Below, one piece after another: positions 33,106-42,272 of a stretch of DNA of 64,000 nucleotides. The stretch comes from Leifsonia sp. Root4 (GTDB taxonomy: Bacteria > Actinomycetota > Actinomycetes > Actinomycetales > Microbacteriaceae). Below the pieces are notes generated by a model. It did not search any database, was not told the DNA's origin, and worked only from the letters and a program-made list of their open reading frames with translations. The stretch covers positions 707,796 through 771,795 of the forward strand of contig NZ_LMDN01000002.1 in NCBI RefSeq assembly GCF_001425085.1, written 5' to 3'. The translations under genes and the position numbers were made by a program. How positions within the stretch are numbered: position 1 is the stretch's first letter; each line of letters starts with the position of its first letter.

Positions 33106-35151
33106 GTGAATCTGAGGAGGGCAGACATCCAAGCGCTGCGAACCGTGGCCGTGCTGTCCGTCGTCATCTATCATCTTTGGCCCGAACGCCTCACTGGTGG
33201 GTACGTTGGCGTAGACATCTTCTTCGTGCTGTCGGGATTCCTGATCACGGCTCACATGCTTCGCGAGGTTGCTCGCACGGGAACCGTCGCATTGACGGCG
33301 TTTTGGGCGCGCCGCGCCCGGCGGCTCCTACCCGCCGCTTTTCTGGTTCTCGTAGTTTCGCTGGCACTGACCGCACTGGTCCTTCCGAAAGTGTTTTGGG
33401 CGCAGAACTTCGAGGAGATAGGAGCTGCCGCGCTCTACTTTCTGAACTGGAATTTGGCTTCGGACGAAGTCAACTATCTCGCCGCAGGCAACACCGCTTC
33501 CCTCGTTCAGCACTACTGGTCCCTGTCAGTCGAGGAGCAGTTCTATATTTTCTGGCCACTGGTAATCGTTGGCGCGGTCTGGATCGCGACAAGACTCCGC
33601 AGTTCCAACAAGACGAAGATCATCGGCCTGTCGATCGCGGCTGTCGTCGCCGCCAGTTTCGTCTACTCGGTCTTCCTGACTGCAACGTCACCCTCCGCCG
33701 CGTACTTCGTTACGCCAACACGCGCGTGGGAATTTGGTGCCGGTGCATTGTTCGCCATCGCAGTTGCAACGCCGCGCACTGACTGGGTTGTCATTCGCTC
33801 GTGGGTTTCCTGGATTGGCTTCGGAGCCATCGCAATTGCTGTGCTCACCTATGACTCCTCCACCCCATTCCCGGGATACGCAGCATTGCTCCCCGTTGCC
33901 GGAACACTTGCAGTTCTTTGGGCTGGCACGCCCGACCACGCCTGGTCGCCCAATGCACTCGTCAGGTTCGGCCCCGTCCAGTGGGTGGGAGACATTTCCT
34001 ACTCGTTGTACCTCTGGCACTGGCCGCTCATCATCGCTGCACCATTTGTCATAACCGGCGATCTCGGGACGAAATGGAAGATTGTCATCCTCGCCACCAG
34101 CGTTCTCCTAGCCTGGGGCACCAAAGTTGTGGTTGAAGACCCCGCGCGTCAAGCTCGCGTGTTCACCTCGCGACTACCTCGATGGACTTTTGTAGCGACG
34201 GCAGTTGCAATGTCAGTCATGGTCGGCGGTGTAGCGATCGGCCTGCAAACCGTGAGCGTTGACAAGACCGAATCCCAGACTCTGAGCCAGGAACTACTGA
34301 ACGACCCGAGCCTCGATTGTCTAGGGGCTTCTGCATACGCAGCTTCTGATGCGCCCTGCTCGGACGAACGCTTGAGCGAGATCCTCGTTCCCAGTCTTGT
34401 CGCACTGCGGGCGGACACCGGTGGAGCATATCGCTGCTTCGCCGAGAAGGGACTGGCGATAGAGGTCTGTAAGTACGGTTCAACACGACCTGACGCAAAG
34501 CGCGTGGCCCTCGTCGGAGATTCCCACGCCGCAATGTTGCTCCCTGGCGTCGTCGAACATCTTGAGGCACAGAATTGGGCTCTCGACACGTACCTCGGCG
34601 CCACTTGTGTGTGGGGAAATTTTGGAGACTCGGCCGACTGCGACTACCGGCGCACGTTGCAACACGACATTGAAACCGCGGGACCGTATGATCTGATCCT
34701 CACCACCGCTTCCCGCATTGCTAACGGCGAAAGATCTGCCTACGCGAGGACGGGTGACAAAGATGACCGCGTCGCGGGCTACCAGGCCGCTTGGCGCCCT
34801 GTAGTAGCCAACGGCACTCGCATTGTCGTTGTCAGCGATAACCCGTTTCTCGGCAAAGAAATCCAAGATTGTTGGATCAAAGCAGAAGACAAAACGGCGA
34901 CACAGAAGTGCGGATTGACCACCGGCGGAGCATATTGGGGGAATGACGCGCTAAAGGAAGCCGCTCAGACCACCGAAGGCGTGGGCCTCGTCGACACGCA
35001 AGATCTCTTCTGCCGCAAGGGTTGGTGCCCCGTCGAGATGGGAGGTGTCCGGGTCTACTGGGACCAGCAGCACATAACCGCAACATTTAGCAGGACGCTG
35101 GCGCCGCATCTAGTCGAACGTATCAACTCGGCCATGAGCTGGGCCGGCTGA
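33106..35151 (+). CDS. Acyltransferase-3 / SGNH fusion (OafA-like), paralogue 2
   Basis: A 681-residue relative of the upstream gene with the same plan: AT3 domain starting RRADIQALRTVAVLSVVIYHLWPERLTGG, RRARRLLPA and YWSLSVEEQFYIFWPL; then a helix and an SGNH domain with ALVGDSHAAML (near residue 470), LTTASR and YWDQQHIT for the Asp/His pair. The two copies agree well in the membrane half and poorly in the SGNH half, as expected if donor handling is shared and acceptor sugars differ. The GTG start is supported by the TATGCT box. The IS21 stub between the two copies marks an old rearrangement. Confidence 0.92.
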   Translation: MNLRRADIQALRTVAVLSVVIYHLWPERLTGGYVGVDIFFVLSGFLITAHMLREVARTGTVALTAFWARRARRLLPAAFLVLVVSLALTALVLPKVFWAQNFEEIGAAALYFLNWNLASDEVNYLAAGNTASLVQHYWSLSVEEQFYIFWPLVIVGAVWIATRLRSSNKTKIIGLSIAAVVAASFVYSVFLTATSPSAAYFVTPTRAWEFGAGALFAIAVATPRTDWVVIRSWVSWIGFGAIAIAVLTYDSSTPFPGYAALLPVAGTLAVLWAGTPDHAWSPNALVRFGPVQWVGDISYSLYLWHWPLIIAAPFVITGDLGTKWKIVILATSVLLAWGTKVVVEDPARQARVFTSRLPRWTFVATAVAMSVMVGGVAIGLQTVSVDKTESQTLSQELLNDPSLDCLGASAYAASDAPCSDERLSEILVPSLVALRADTGGAYRCFAEKGLAIEVCKYGSTRPDAKRVALVGDSHAAMLLPGVVEHLEAQNWALDTYLGATCVWGNFGDSADCDYRRTLQHDIETAGPYDLILTTASRIANGERSAYARTGDKDDRVAGYQAAWRPVVANGTRIVVVSDNPFLGKEIQDCWIKAEDKTATQKCGLTTGGAYWGNDALKEAAQTTEGVGLVDTQDLFCRKGWCPVEMGGVRVYWDQQHITATFSRTLAPHLVERINSAMSWAG

Positions 35152-35520
35152 CGACAATGCCGGAGGTTACTCAACTAACGGTTCGCTGAACCGTCTCAAC
35201 AGTCTTGCGGCCCTCGGTTGGCGGCGACTCCGGTCAGGCGGAATCCTTGTTCATCGAGGCGGGGAAACCTGTCGGAGCGGTCGTATCGGTGAAGCGGACC
35301 GAAGAGCGCTGGTAGCCGGCACCGGAATCGTGGATCATCACCACACGCGTTGGTAGCTCGACCGGTCGCGGCACCCTTGCTCCAGGAGCGCAGGCAGCCA
35401 ATCGGCGCGAATGCGCGCGGTTGAATGGCGAACGCAACGTTGATGAACTCGGCTCACACCAGAGCATCCGCTCGATGGGATGACGGCCGGCGACAGGCCA
35501 CCCCAATACAAGTTATCGGC
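35152..35520. other. Gene-free stretch between acyltransferase genes
   Basis: About 370 bases without a supportable gene. Short minus-strand frames (35234-35506, 35338-35739) lack family features and ribosome sites. It may be decayed coding DNA, but no family could be recognised. Confidence 0.4.
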
Positions 35521-35526
35521 CATACT
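35521..35526 (+). promoter_or_regulatory. -10 box for a leaderless acyltransferase gene
   Basis: CATACT, 6-base gap (CGATAG), GTG at 35533. The hexamer and its spacing equal those of the response-regulator promoter. Confidence 0.55.
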
Positions 35527-35532
35527 CGATAG

Positions 35533-36666
35533 GTGCGTTTTCATTTGCGGGGCGGCCTGGCCCCAGTCACTTCTGAATCTCAACCCAACCGTATGGGCTG
35601 GGTGGATGTGGCGCGCGCAGTAGCCGTGCTTGCGATTGTGCTCATGCATTTCCAGATTTGGGTGATCGCCCCATACGTTGGGCACAGTTTGGATGTGACG
35701 ATCTGGACGAAATTCATAGAGCAGCTCAACGCGTTTCATCTCCCCCTACTCTTCGTACTTTCGGGTTTCCTGGTGGCAGATCGAGTGCGCTCCGGTTTCT
35801 CCGACCGTCGCACCCTTGTTTCTGCAGCGCGCTCGTACTACCTGTACGTGGTCTGGCTCGCTATCTACTGGCTCATGTCCATGAGCCTCGAGACGCGGAC
35901 ACCGATGGGAGTCCCCGACGTGGGGAGTTTCATCTCACAGCTTGTGCTGCCGCGCTCGATCCTCTGGTTCGTGCTTGCACTCGCGGTCTACGTGCTTGTT
36001 TTTTCAGCTCTCTCCCGATTCCCCGCTGCACTCATGCTGCCTGCATCGGCTCTTCTCACGTTGTCGACCGTTTGGATGCCCGGGGTCGAAGGTGCCGACC
36101 TCTACCGTCGTGTGGTCTACTACGCCTTCTTTTTTGGGATCGGTGTCTACCTGAAACCGGCGCTCCTCAAATTCACCTCGGGCCCAATGGCGCGAAAGCT
36201 GCTTCTTACGCTCAGCATCTACATCATCCTTTTTGTGGTCAGCGAAACACTGCCGCTCTCTGGGCAACTCGTTCGAGCTGGGCTTCGACTCGCGAGAGAA
36301 ACGGGGGCAACTTTCGCAGTCATCGCCATCGTTGTGCTGCTTTGTCGAGTAAGTTTTGTGGCCCGACCTCTGGCATCGATCGGCCGGCAGACACTGCCGA
36401 TCTACGTATTACACCTGCCGGCAATCTGGGTCTTCCTTGCCTATCCCAACTGGGAAGGCGTTTTCCAGAGTGCAGCCGTTCGTGCGCTCATGCCGTTCCT
36501 CGCAGTGGTCGTGATCGTCAGCGCCACGCTCCTAATCCATAAGGCAGTCATCCGAACCCCCGCTCGAGTACTTTTCGAGATGCCTTCTGCGTGGGCAGAT
36601 CGGATTCTGCGCAAGGGCCCTCGTCGTATCGAAGCCGTACAGGCAGCGGCCCCAGATCGCCTTTGA
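35533..36666 (+). CDS. Stand-alone acyltransferase-3 family membrane protein
   Basis: A 377-residue AT3 protein without an SGNH domain, ten or so helices, of the OatA/WecH-like short type. RMGWVDVARAVAVLAIVLMHFQIW carries the catalytic His; FHLPLLFVLSGFLVADRV is the second family block; RQTLPIYVLHLPAIWVFL is the usual C-terminal block with a conserved YxLH. It is clearly more distant from the four fusions in this window than they are from each other. GTG at 35533 is supported by a CATACT -10 box. Its target may be a cytoplasmic or lipid-linked sugar, or it may need a partner protein for transfer. Confidence 0.87.
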   Translation: MRFHLRGGLAPVTSESQPNRMGWVDVARAVAVLAIVLMHFQIWVIAPYVGHSLDVTIWTKFIEQLNAFHLPLLFVLSGFLVADRVRSGFSDRRTLVSAARSYYLYVVWLAIYWLMSMSLETRTPMGVPDVGSFISQLVLPRSILWFVLALAVYVLVFSALSRFPAALMLPASALLTLSTVWMPGVEGADLYRRVVYYAFFFGIGVYLKPALLKFTSGPMARKLLLTLSIYIILFVVSETLPLSGQLVRAGLRLARETGATFAVIAIVVLLCRVSFVARPLASIGRQTLPIYVLHLPAIWVFLAYPNWEGVFQSAAVRALMPFLAVVVIVSATLLIHKAVIRTPARVLFEMPSAWADRILRKGPRRIEAVQAAAPDRL

Positions 36667-36718
36667 CGCATACCATCAGGGGTTTCGTGCTCCGAATGGA
36701 CCAGTTTGGTTCTGCGCA

Positions 36719-36737
36719 TTGGGCTCCCGGTGCCCAA
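36719..36737 (+). terminator. Weak hairpin after the stand-alone acyltransferase
   Basis: TTGGGC / GCCCAA stem around TCCCGGT, followed by CTT. Too short a T-run to be sure. Confidence 0.3.
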
Positions 36738-36807
36738 CTTGTAGGTGCCGCAGACCCGGCATCCGGGGACTGCTGTCGGTTTAGTTGACTCGTCTTGTGT
36801 GTAGTTT

Positions 36808-37713
36808 CTATGCCGCGTGTGCGGCTGGTTTGATCGTCTCAAACTCGATCGGGGTGAGCCGCGAGGCCGCGTTGACGGCGGCGCCGGTGGTAGGCGCGCT
36901 CAATCCAGGTGACGATCTCCAGGCGTAGCTCCTGTCGGCTGCGCCAACTCTTCGTGTTCAGCACGTTCTTCTGCAGTAGGGCGAAGAACGATTCCATCGC
37001 GGCGTTGTCGCCGCAGGCCCCGCCCCGGCCCATGGCCCCGGTGATGTCCTCCTGGCGCAGCAACTCCACGAACTTTCGCGATCGGAATTGCGACCCGCGG
37101 TCCGAGCGCAGCACGGTGTGGGCGGTGGCCCGCAGTGCGACCGCGTTCCGGAGCGAAGACACTGCGAGTTCCACGGTCATCCTGGAGTCGATCGAGTAGC
37201 CCACGATCCGGTTCGACCAGAGGTCCTTGGTCGCGCAGAGGTTAAGCTTGCCCCATCGGGCCAGTGCTCGGTGATGTCGGTCAGCCAGACCTGGTTCGGG
37301 CGTTCCGCTGTGAAGGCGCGTTGCACGAGGTCGTCATGCATCGGCGGCCCCGCTTTGCAGTTCTGGCCACGCTTCTTGTCAAACGAGGACCAGATCTTCT
37401 GCTCCGAGCACAACCGCCACACACGCCGCTCGAACACGGCGATGCGGGACTCGGCCTCGATCTTATCGGCGATGAACCGGTAGCCAATGCCGGCCTCGAC
37501 CTCGTGGATATCGATCGCGGCGTTGATGAGGTGGGCGTTGTCCCAGTCGCGTTGGGAGACCGGGTCGGCTCGCCACTCATAGAAAGCCTTTTTAGAGATG
37601 CCCAACACCCGGCAAGCCACCGCGACCGGGATTCGGTCATCGGCCATCGGCCATGGGCCATGGGCCATGGGCCATGGGCCATGGGCCAAATCTTGAACCA
37701 GGGGGAACATCAT
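36808..37713 (-). pseudogene. IS3 orfB transposase, frameshifted at two places
   Basis: The intact protein would have an N-terminal HTH-like region and an rve (DDE) domain. Frame 1 from ATG at 37713 gives MMFPLVQDLA, an extra 15 residues encoded by heptamer repeats, RIPVAVACRVLGISKKAFYEW ... NQVWLTDITEHWPDG (first catalytic Asp). Near 37255 the frame shifts; the second part reads GYSIDSRMTVELAV ... HTVLRSDRGSQF (second Asp) ... GACGDNAAMESFFALLQ (Glu). A second shift near 36860 moves the true C-terminus (LTPIEFETIKPAAHAA, stop at 36808-36810) into a third frame. All catalytic residues survive but not in one frame. Confidence 0.85.
37639..37687. repeat. Heptanucleotide tandem repeat, seven units
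   Basis: Units ATCGGCC (two, 37639-37652) and ATGGGCC (five, 37653-37687). They lie within the start of orfB just past the orfA stop, and are read as repeats of HGPWPMA. Because 7 is not a multiple of 3, a change of one unit shifts the frame. Confidence 0.9.
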
Positions 37714-37930
37714 TTGGGGAGCGACGCCTGCGCCAGGTATGCCGCCGCCCGGCGCAGGATCTCGTTCTCCTGCTCGAGGCGGCGGTTCCTCTTCTTCGCC
37801 TCGCCCAACTCGGCAGCGTCAGCCTGGGTGGCACCGGGACGGTTGCCGTCCTCAACATTGGCCAGCTTCAGCCAGCATTACAGACAGGACTCGGAAATCC
37901 CGAAGTCTTTTGCGACCTGGGCAATGCGGG
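37707..37930 (-). pseudogene. IS3 orfA, interrupted by a stop codon
   Basis: The minus-strand frame reads HDARIAQVAKDFGISESCL, then TAA, then CWLKLANVEDGNRPGATQ, and LGEAKKRNRRLEQENEILRRAAAYLAQASLPK before TGA. The HTH and the leucine-zipper-like helix of OrfA are clear. The stop in the HTH (TAA at about 37875-37877) and lack of a start codon show it is dead. Its stop overlaps the orfB ATG, the usual IS3 frameshift window. Confidence 0.75.
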
Positions 37931-38076
37931 CATCGTGAGAGCCGAAATCCCCACAAGTCAGGAGTCAGGTAATCCGACAGCACTCCGCCGCACGGCCGAA
38001 TATGCGCGCCTCGTACCGTATAGACCCCAAGCGTTGCAGCGTCAACAATCGGAGCTACGACCAGTCCTACGGCGAG

Positions 38077-40233
38077 CTACTTTGAGGGCATGGTATCTAT
38101 TAGAGCGGCTACTGCGTCGCCGAGATACGGGGACAGCGTCAGCGCAAATGTGTGCGTCAAATGGTTGTTATCAAAGTACGCAAGCACGCCGCCGATCACG
38201 CTGTGACAGGTGGTCGCGCCACAGAAATAATTCGACAAGTCGATCGTGTCTACTTCTTCGGGGCTGAGGTCAATCGCCCGGTCCATCGCTCCCTGCGCAT
38301 CGACCTCACCTCGATCAAAATTGCAGGGGTCAGCATCTGTCTTTGAAGCGGCTACACAATCCGGTGCCTTCATTCCGTTCGGCAGGCTGGGCACATCGCG
38401 AACTATCGCGACATTGACTCCAGCTTGCTCGATTTCGGTCAAGTATGCGGAGACCTCATCGGCGCTTACTTCAACGAACGCGTCTTTCTGACTCGAACTG
38501 TACTGGCTCGTGCGATTACTCAGCAGTACCAGGTCCAGGGCTTTGTTTGTCTTCAGCGCAGCCTTTACGTTTTGAGACCATTCGATGCATCCCTTCACGT
38601 TGCCAAGGGTGTCTTCGCGTTGGTTCGGAGTCTCAGACACCCCTGGGCAAGCGCCTCGAACATACGTCACGATTTTCCACCCGTGCTCCGAGGCATAGGG
38701 TTCGAGAGACTCTGCAATTCGCACCGCGTGAGAGTCCCCAACGACTGCGATAGTACGGGACGGGTTAGCTACTTCTCCGAGCTCGCACGAAAAGGCTTCG
38801 CCTATTGCGGACAACGCCGGACCGTAGCAGGGTCGGCCACCCTGTCTTTTCTTCGTAAGCTGCCCCTGATCTGCAGCAAAGAACGCGGTATCAAAGCCTT
38901 CCGGAACTGAAAAAGGATCTGCACAGGTATCAGGGTTTGCCATCGCAGACGCACCGTAGCAAGGTCCGGCATCCTTGATCATGGCCAGCACCTCGGCCGC
39001 CGCCGCCTGATTGGACCGGTCCACCCCTACCCAGCCAATCGAGGCCAAAACGACTGTCATCGCCATTCCTGCGGCAGCGAAACTATAGGTGCGACGCCGC
39101 TGAACTGCCCAAAATGTCCCCGTTCGAATTGGATCTTCGACGAGGCGCTTGGTCGCCCAGGCCAGCGCGATAGACAGCCCGATAATCAACACTCCTCCGA
39201 GTAATCCTGGCGAAGCCCCGCGCAAGATCGGATAGATCACAATCAGCGGCCAGTGCCAGAGGTAGATCCCGTAAGAGAGCTCACCGACCAGCTGAATCGG
39301 CGCGAATCGTGCAACGAACGTCGGCGACCAGGAATGCTCAATGTTTCCCGCCCAAATCACAAGGACAGTACCCAAAACCGGAACCAGCGCAATGTACCCA
39401 GGGAATGCCATGTCGCCGCGGAAAATAAAGGCGGCAGACGCGATCGCGACAATCCCAACCCAGCTTGCGCTCATCCGCAAAAGGATCCCTGCACGCTCGC
39501 TGAGCCGACCCGGCAACAGCGCCGGGACAAACGCGAGCAATCCGCCAGCAGCAAACTCCCACGCACGCGTCGTCGTAATGAAGTACGCCGAGGACTGACT
39601 ACGAGCAGTCTCGCTGATCGAAAAGGCGAGCGACGCTACGAACACCAACGTGAGCACGATCAGCATGGCCCGTGTGCGCACAGCGGGGATTTCGCCACCC
39701 CCGGATCCTCGCCGGCGATTGAGCAGAGCGGTGACACCGATGGTCGCGACAAGTAGGAGTGGCCAAACAATGTAGAACTGTTCTTCAACCGACAGCGACC
39801 AGTAGTGCTGAACAATTGAGGGCTGGTTGGCTGCCCCCAAATAGTCAGTGGCGTTGAAAGCCAAGAGCCAGTTCAAGCCATAGAGCGCACTCGCGCCAAT
39901 CTCTTGAAACGTCTGCTGCCAGACGGAACGCGGAAGCCAGATCACTGTCGCTACGAGGCAGGCGGCGAGCACAGTTGTCGCCGCCGGGAGCAACCGCCGA
40001 AGACGGCGAGCCCAGAATTGAGAGAGGCTAATCCGACCTGTCCGGTCGACTTCCCGAAGGAGGTGCGCGGTGATCAAGAATCCAGAGATAACGAAGAAGA
40101 CATCGACACCGACGAATCCCCCTGACAAATTCTTGGGCCAGAGGTGGTAGATCACAACGATGATGACCGCGACAGCACGCAACGCCTGAATTTCCGGGCG
40201 CAGATTGACTACCCGACGCGATCCCGTCAACAT
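38077..40233 (-). CDS. Acyltransferase-3 / SGNH fusion (OafA-like), paralogue 3
   Basis: 718 residues, same plan as the copies at 30661 and 33106 but on the other strand. LRPEIQALRAVAVIIVVIYHLWPKNLSGGFVGVDVFFVISGFLIT, RRLRRLLPA, YWSLSVEEQFYIVWPL; SGNH domain with AVVGDSHAVRI (near residue 500), LLSNRTSQY and YFDNNHLT. ATG at 40233 has TTGGGGGA just upstream. Its 3' end lies about 95 bases from the IS3 element, which separates it from the stand-alone AT3 gene. Divergence of the SGNH half again suggests a different acceptor position. Confidence 0.91.
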   Translation of the reverse strand: MLTGSRRVVNLRPEIQALRAVAVIIVVIYHLWPKNLSGGFVGVDVFFVISGFLITAHLLREVDRTGRISLSQFWARRLRRLLPAATTVLAACLVATVIWLPRSVWQQTFQEIGASALYGLNWLLAFNATDYLGAANQPSIVQHYWSLSVEEQFYIVWPLLLVATIGVTALLNRRRGSGGGEIPAVRTRAMLIVLTLVFVASLAFSISETARSQSSAYFITTTRAWEFAAGGLLAFVPALLPGRLSERAGILLRMSASWVGIVAIASAAFIFRGDMAFPGYIALVPVLGTVLVIWAGNIEHSWSPTFVARFAPIQLVGELSYGIYLWHWPLIVIYPILRGASPGLLGGVLIIGLSIALAWATKRLVEDPIRTGTFWAVQRRRTYSFAAAGMAMTVVLASIGWVGVDRSNQAAAAEVLAMIKDAGPCYGASAMANPDTCADPFSVPEGFDTAFFAADQGQLTKKRQGGRPCYGPALSAIGEAFSCELGEVANPSRTIAVVGDSHAVRIAESLEPYASEHGWKIVTYVRGACPGVSETPNQREDTLGNVKGCIEWSQNVKAALKTNKALDLVLLSNRTSQYSSSQKDAFVEVSADEVSAYLTEIEQAGVNVAIVRDVPSLPNGMKAPDCVAASKTDADPCNFDRGEVDAQGAMDRAIDLSPEEVDTIDLSNYFCGATTCHSVIGGVLAYFDNNHLTHTFALTLSPYLGDAVAALIDTMPSK

Positions 40234-40335
40234 TTTCCCCCAATGAGCCCTATTTGAGGACCCGGTCTTCAGTTAGTGACGCTTTCACGTCCATCCATAC
40301 GTCTTTGAAGTCTCCAGGCGCATGCTACAGGCGCA

Positions 40336-41637
40336 TCAGGGGCGCCCCATGCCCCTGTAGGTCCAGCCTGCGGCGCGCCAGGCCGCGGCATCCAGCGCGT
40401 TCCGCCCGTCGATGATGGTTCGCCCAATCGCCAGCGAAGCGACGCGGGCTGGGTCGAGTTCACGGAACTGCTTCCACTCGGTGGCCAGCATGACCAACTC
40501 AGCGCCGTCGAGAGCCTCGTCGATTGACTCCGTGTAGTCGAGTTGGGGGTGGCGCATGCGCGCGTTCTCGATGCCCTGTGGGTCGGTGGAGATGACGTGG
40601 GCGCCCAGACCCTTCAGCTGTACCGCGATGTCGAGTGCTGGGGAGTCACGCACGTCGTCGGAGTTCGGCTTGAAGGTCACGCCGAGCACGGCAATGCGCT
40701 TGTTATAGACAGACCCGTCGAGCGCCTCGACAGCCAGGTCGACCGCGCGCTGACGGCGACGCAGGTTGATGGCGTCGACCTCCTTGAGGAAGGCCACCGA
40801 TTCGCCGCGGCCGAGCTCCTCGGCGCGGGCGGTGAAAGCCCGGATGTCCTTGGGCAGGCAGCCGCCGCCGAAGCCGACACCGGCATTCAGGAAGCGACGA
40901 CCGATGCGCGCATCGTGACCGATCGCATCCGCGAGCTGGCTCACGTCGGCACCGGTCACCTCGGCGATCTCAGCCATCGCGTTGATGAAGGAGATCTTCG
41001 TGGCGAGGAAGGCATTGGCCGACACCTTGACCAGTTCGGCTGTCGCGTAGTCGGTGATGATGCGCGGGGTTCCCGTGGCGAGGGTCGTGGCGTAGACCTC
41101 ATCTAGAACGGCCGCCGCCCGCTCGTCGGCGACTCCATAAACGAGGCGGTCGGGCTCGATCGTATCTTTCACCGCGAAGCCTTCGCGCAAGAACTCGGGG
41201 TTCCAGGCGAGTGTCGCGCCGGTGCCGCTGTCGGCGATCAGCTGCGCCAGGCGGGCGGCGGTGCCCACCGGCACGGTGCTCTTGCCCACGACGAGGTCAC
41301 CGGGCTTGAGGAATGGGAGGAGTCCCGCGATCGCCGCATCGACGTAGCTCATGTCAGCCGCGTGGCTGTCGCGCATCTGCGGCGTACCGACCGCGACGAA
41401 GTGCACCGTGGCTTCGGCGACGTCCGCCATGTCCGTGCTGAAGCGCAGACGGCCGCTCGCGCCCGCCGAGGCAAGAATTTCGGGCAGGCCGGGCTCGAAG
41501 AAAGAGGGCTTGCCAGCGGCCAGCTGGGTGATCTTGGCTGCGTCGACGTCGATGCCGACGACGTCATGGCCGAGTTCGGCCATCGCCGAGGCGTGCACGG
41601 CGCCGAGGTAACCGCATCCAATAACAGACAGCTTCAC
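40336..41637 (-). CDS. ugd: UDP-glucose 6-dehydrogenase
   Basis: Oxidises UDP-glucose to UDP-glucuronate in two NAD-dependent steps, supplying an acidic sugar nucleotide for the polymer. The N-terminal NAD fold begins KLSVIGCGYLGAVHASAMAELGHDVVGID; then VGKSTVPVGTAARL, WNPEFLREGFAV and the catalytic Cys260 in GVGFGGGCLPKDIRAF; the C-terminal UDP-binding domain has VLGVTFKPNSDDVRDSPALDI. The 433-residue length is normal. GTG at 41637 follows GGGGAGAG with a 7-base gap; the frame from 41679 lacks one. It is one of the few genes here that makes a sugar nucleotide; no rhamnose or UDP-galactose genes are present. Confidence 0.96.
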   Translation of the reverse strand: MKLSVIGCGYLGAVHASAMAELGHDVVGIDVDAAKITQLAAGKPSFFEPGLPEILASAGASGRLRFSTDMADVAEATVHFVAVGTPQMRDSHAADMSYVDAAIAGLLPFLKPGDLVVGKSTVPVGTAARLAQLIADSGTGATLAWNPEFLREGFAVKDTIEPDRLVYGVADERAAAVLDEVYATTLATGTPRIITDYATAELVKVSANAFLATKISFINAMAEIAEVTGADVSQLADAIGHDARIGRRFLNAGVGFGGGCLPKDIRAFTARAEELGRGESVAFLKEVDAINLRRRQRAVDLAVEALDGSVYNKRIAVLGVTFKPNSDDVRDSPALDIAVQLKGLGAHVISTDPQGIENARMRHPQLDYTESIDEALDGAELVMLATEWKQFRELDPARVASLAIGRTIIDGRNALDAAAWRAAGWTYRGMGRP

Positions 41638-41762
41638 GAAGCCACTCTCCCCTAGTTTGCATCGGGGCAGTGTGACCACCCGTCGCGCCGGCTGCGCCGA
41701 CGAAGTTCAGTATCAATCATCCCTGCCCGCGGCGGCTGGACGAAATCCACGCCGGTGCAGGC

Positions 41763-42272
41763 TCAGTAGCGCGGCATCACCACTGGGCGGGCTTGCTGCG
41801 CCTGCCAGAGCGCCCGGGCGATCACCTTCTCGTCACGGGCGTTGACGATGGCACGCAGAACCATCGCGAGGAGCGTGCCGAAGAGGCCACCGATCGTGTT
41901 CGCGAAGACGTCGCTCGCCGTGGCGAAACGCGACTCGAGCAGGCCGGCCTGGGTCATCTCGATCGCAATGGAGATCGCCGGGGAGGCGAGCAGGGCGAGC
42001 CACCAGATTCGGGCGGGCAGAGCCAGGCCGAGCAGGAAGCCGAGCGGAATGAACATCGCGATGTTCGCCGTGAATTCGAGCTTGTTGTAGCCGAACCACT
42101 CGGGAACGCCGTTGCGGTGCAGCACGCCGAGGAGCTTGTCGATGGAGGATTCGAAGCCCTGGTCGAGCGGGGTCGGTGACAGCGTCATGGCGGCGACGAC
42201 GCCCGCGTATGCCAGAAGCAGCAACAGGGAGATGTTGCGGCGCACATGGCTGGGTGGTGGTTGCTGGCTCAT
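41763..42272 (-). CDS. VanZ-family membrane protein
   Basis: Small integral membrane protein of 169 residues with four helices. The VanZ domain shows SLLLLLAYAGVVAAMTLSPTPLDQ, KLEFTANIAMFIPLGFLLGL (the conserved N-x-x-x-F-x-P-x-G block), ISIAIEMTQAGLLESRFATASDVFANTIGGLFGTLLA (E-x-x-Q ... R-x-x-D-x-x-x-N-x-x-G). The family name comes from a teicoplanin-resistance gene, but most members have no known function. ATG at 42272 follows GAGGGG; a longer frame to 42599 runs through repeat DNA. It lies 126 bases from ugd on the same strand and probably closes the surface-polysaccharide region. Confidence 0.88.
   Translation of the reverse strand: MSQQPPPSHVRRNISLLLLLAYAGVVAAMTLSPTPLDQGFESSIDKLLGVLHRNGVPEWFGYNKLEFTANIAMFIPLGFLLGLALPARIWWLALLASPAISIAIEMTQAGLLESRFATASDVFANTIGGLFGTLLAMVLRAIVNARDEKVIARALWQAQQARPVVMPRY

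Larger units (their letters stand above)
36771..37982 (-). mobile_element. IS3-family insertion sequence, inactivated
   Basis: About 1.2 kb. Ends match as imperfect inverted repeats: TGCTGTCGGTTTAGTTGACTC at the left against TGCTGTCGGATTACCTGACTC read from the right, both followed by CTTGTG-like sequence. It starts with TG and ends with CA as IS3 elements do. No clear 3-4 bp target duplication is seen. It carries orfA and orfB on the minus strand, both broken, so it cannot move by itself. Confidence 0.85.

Noticed and set aside
35234-35506. Small minus-strand gene between acyltransferases
   Set aside because: No family signature, no ribosome site, and the adjacent frame is equally open. Not supportable.
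36839-37204. Intact 121-residue transposase
   Set aside because: It is only the middle frame of orfB; the N-terminal catalytic Asp and the true C-terminus lie in other frames.
37177-37713. Programmed frameshift explaining the broken orfB
   Set aside because: IS3 elements shift between orfA and orfB, not inside the DDE domain; two shifts inside orfB plus a stop in orfA mean decay.
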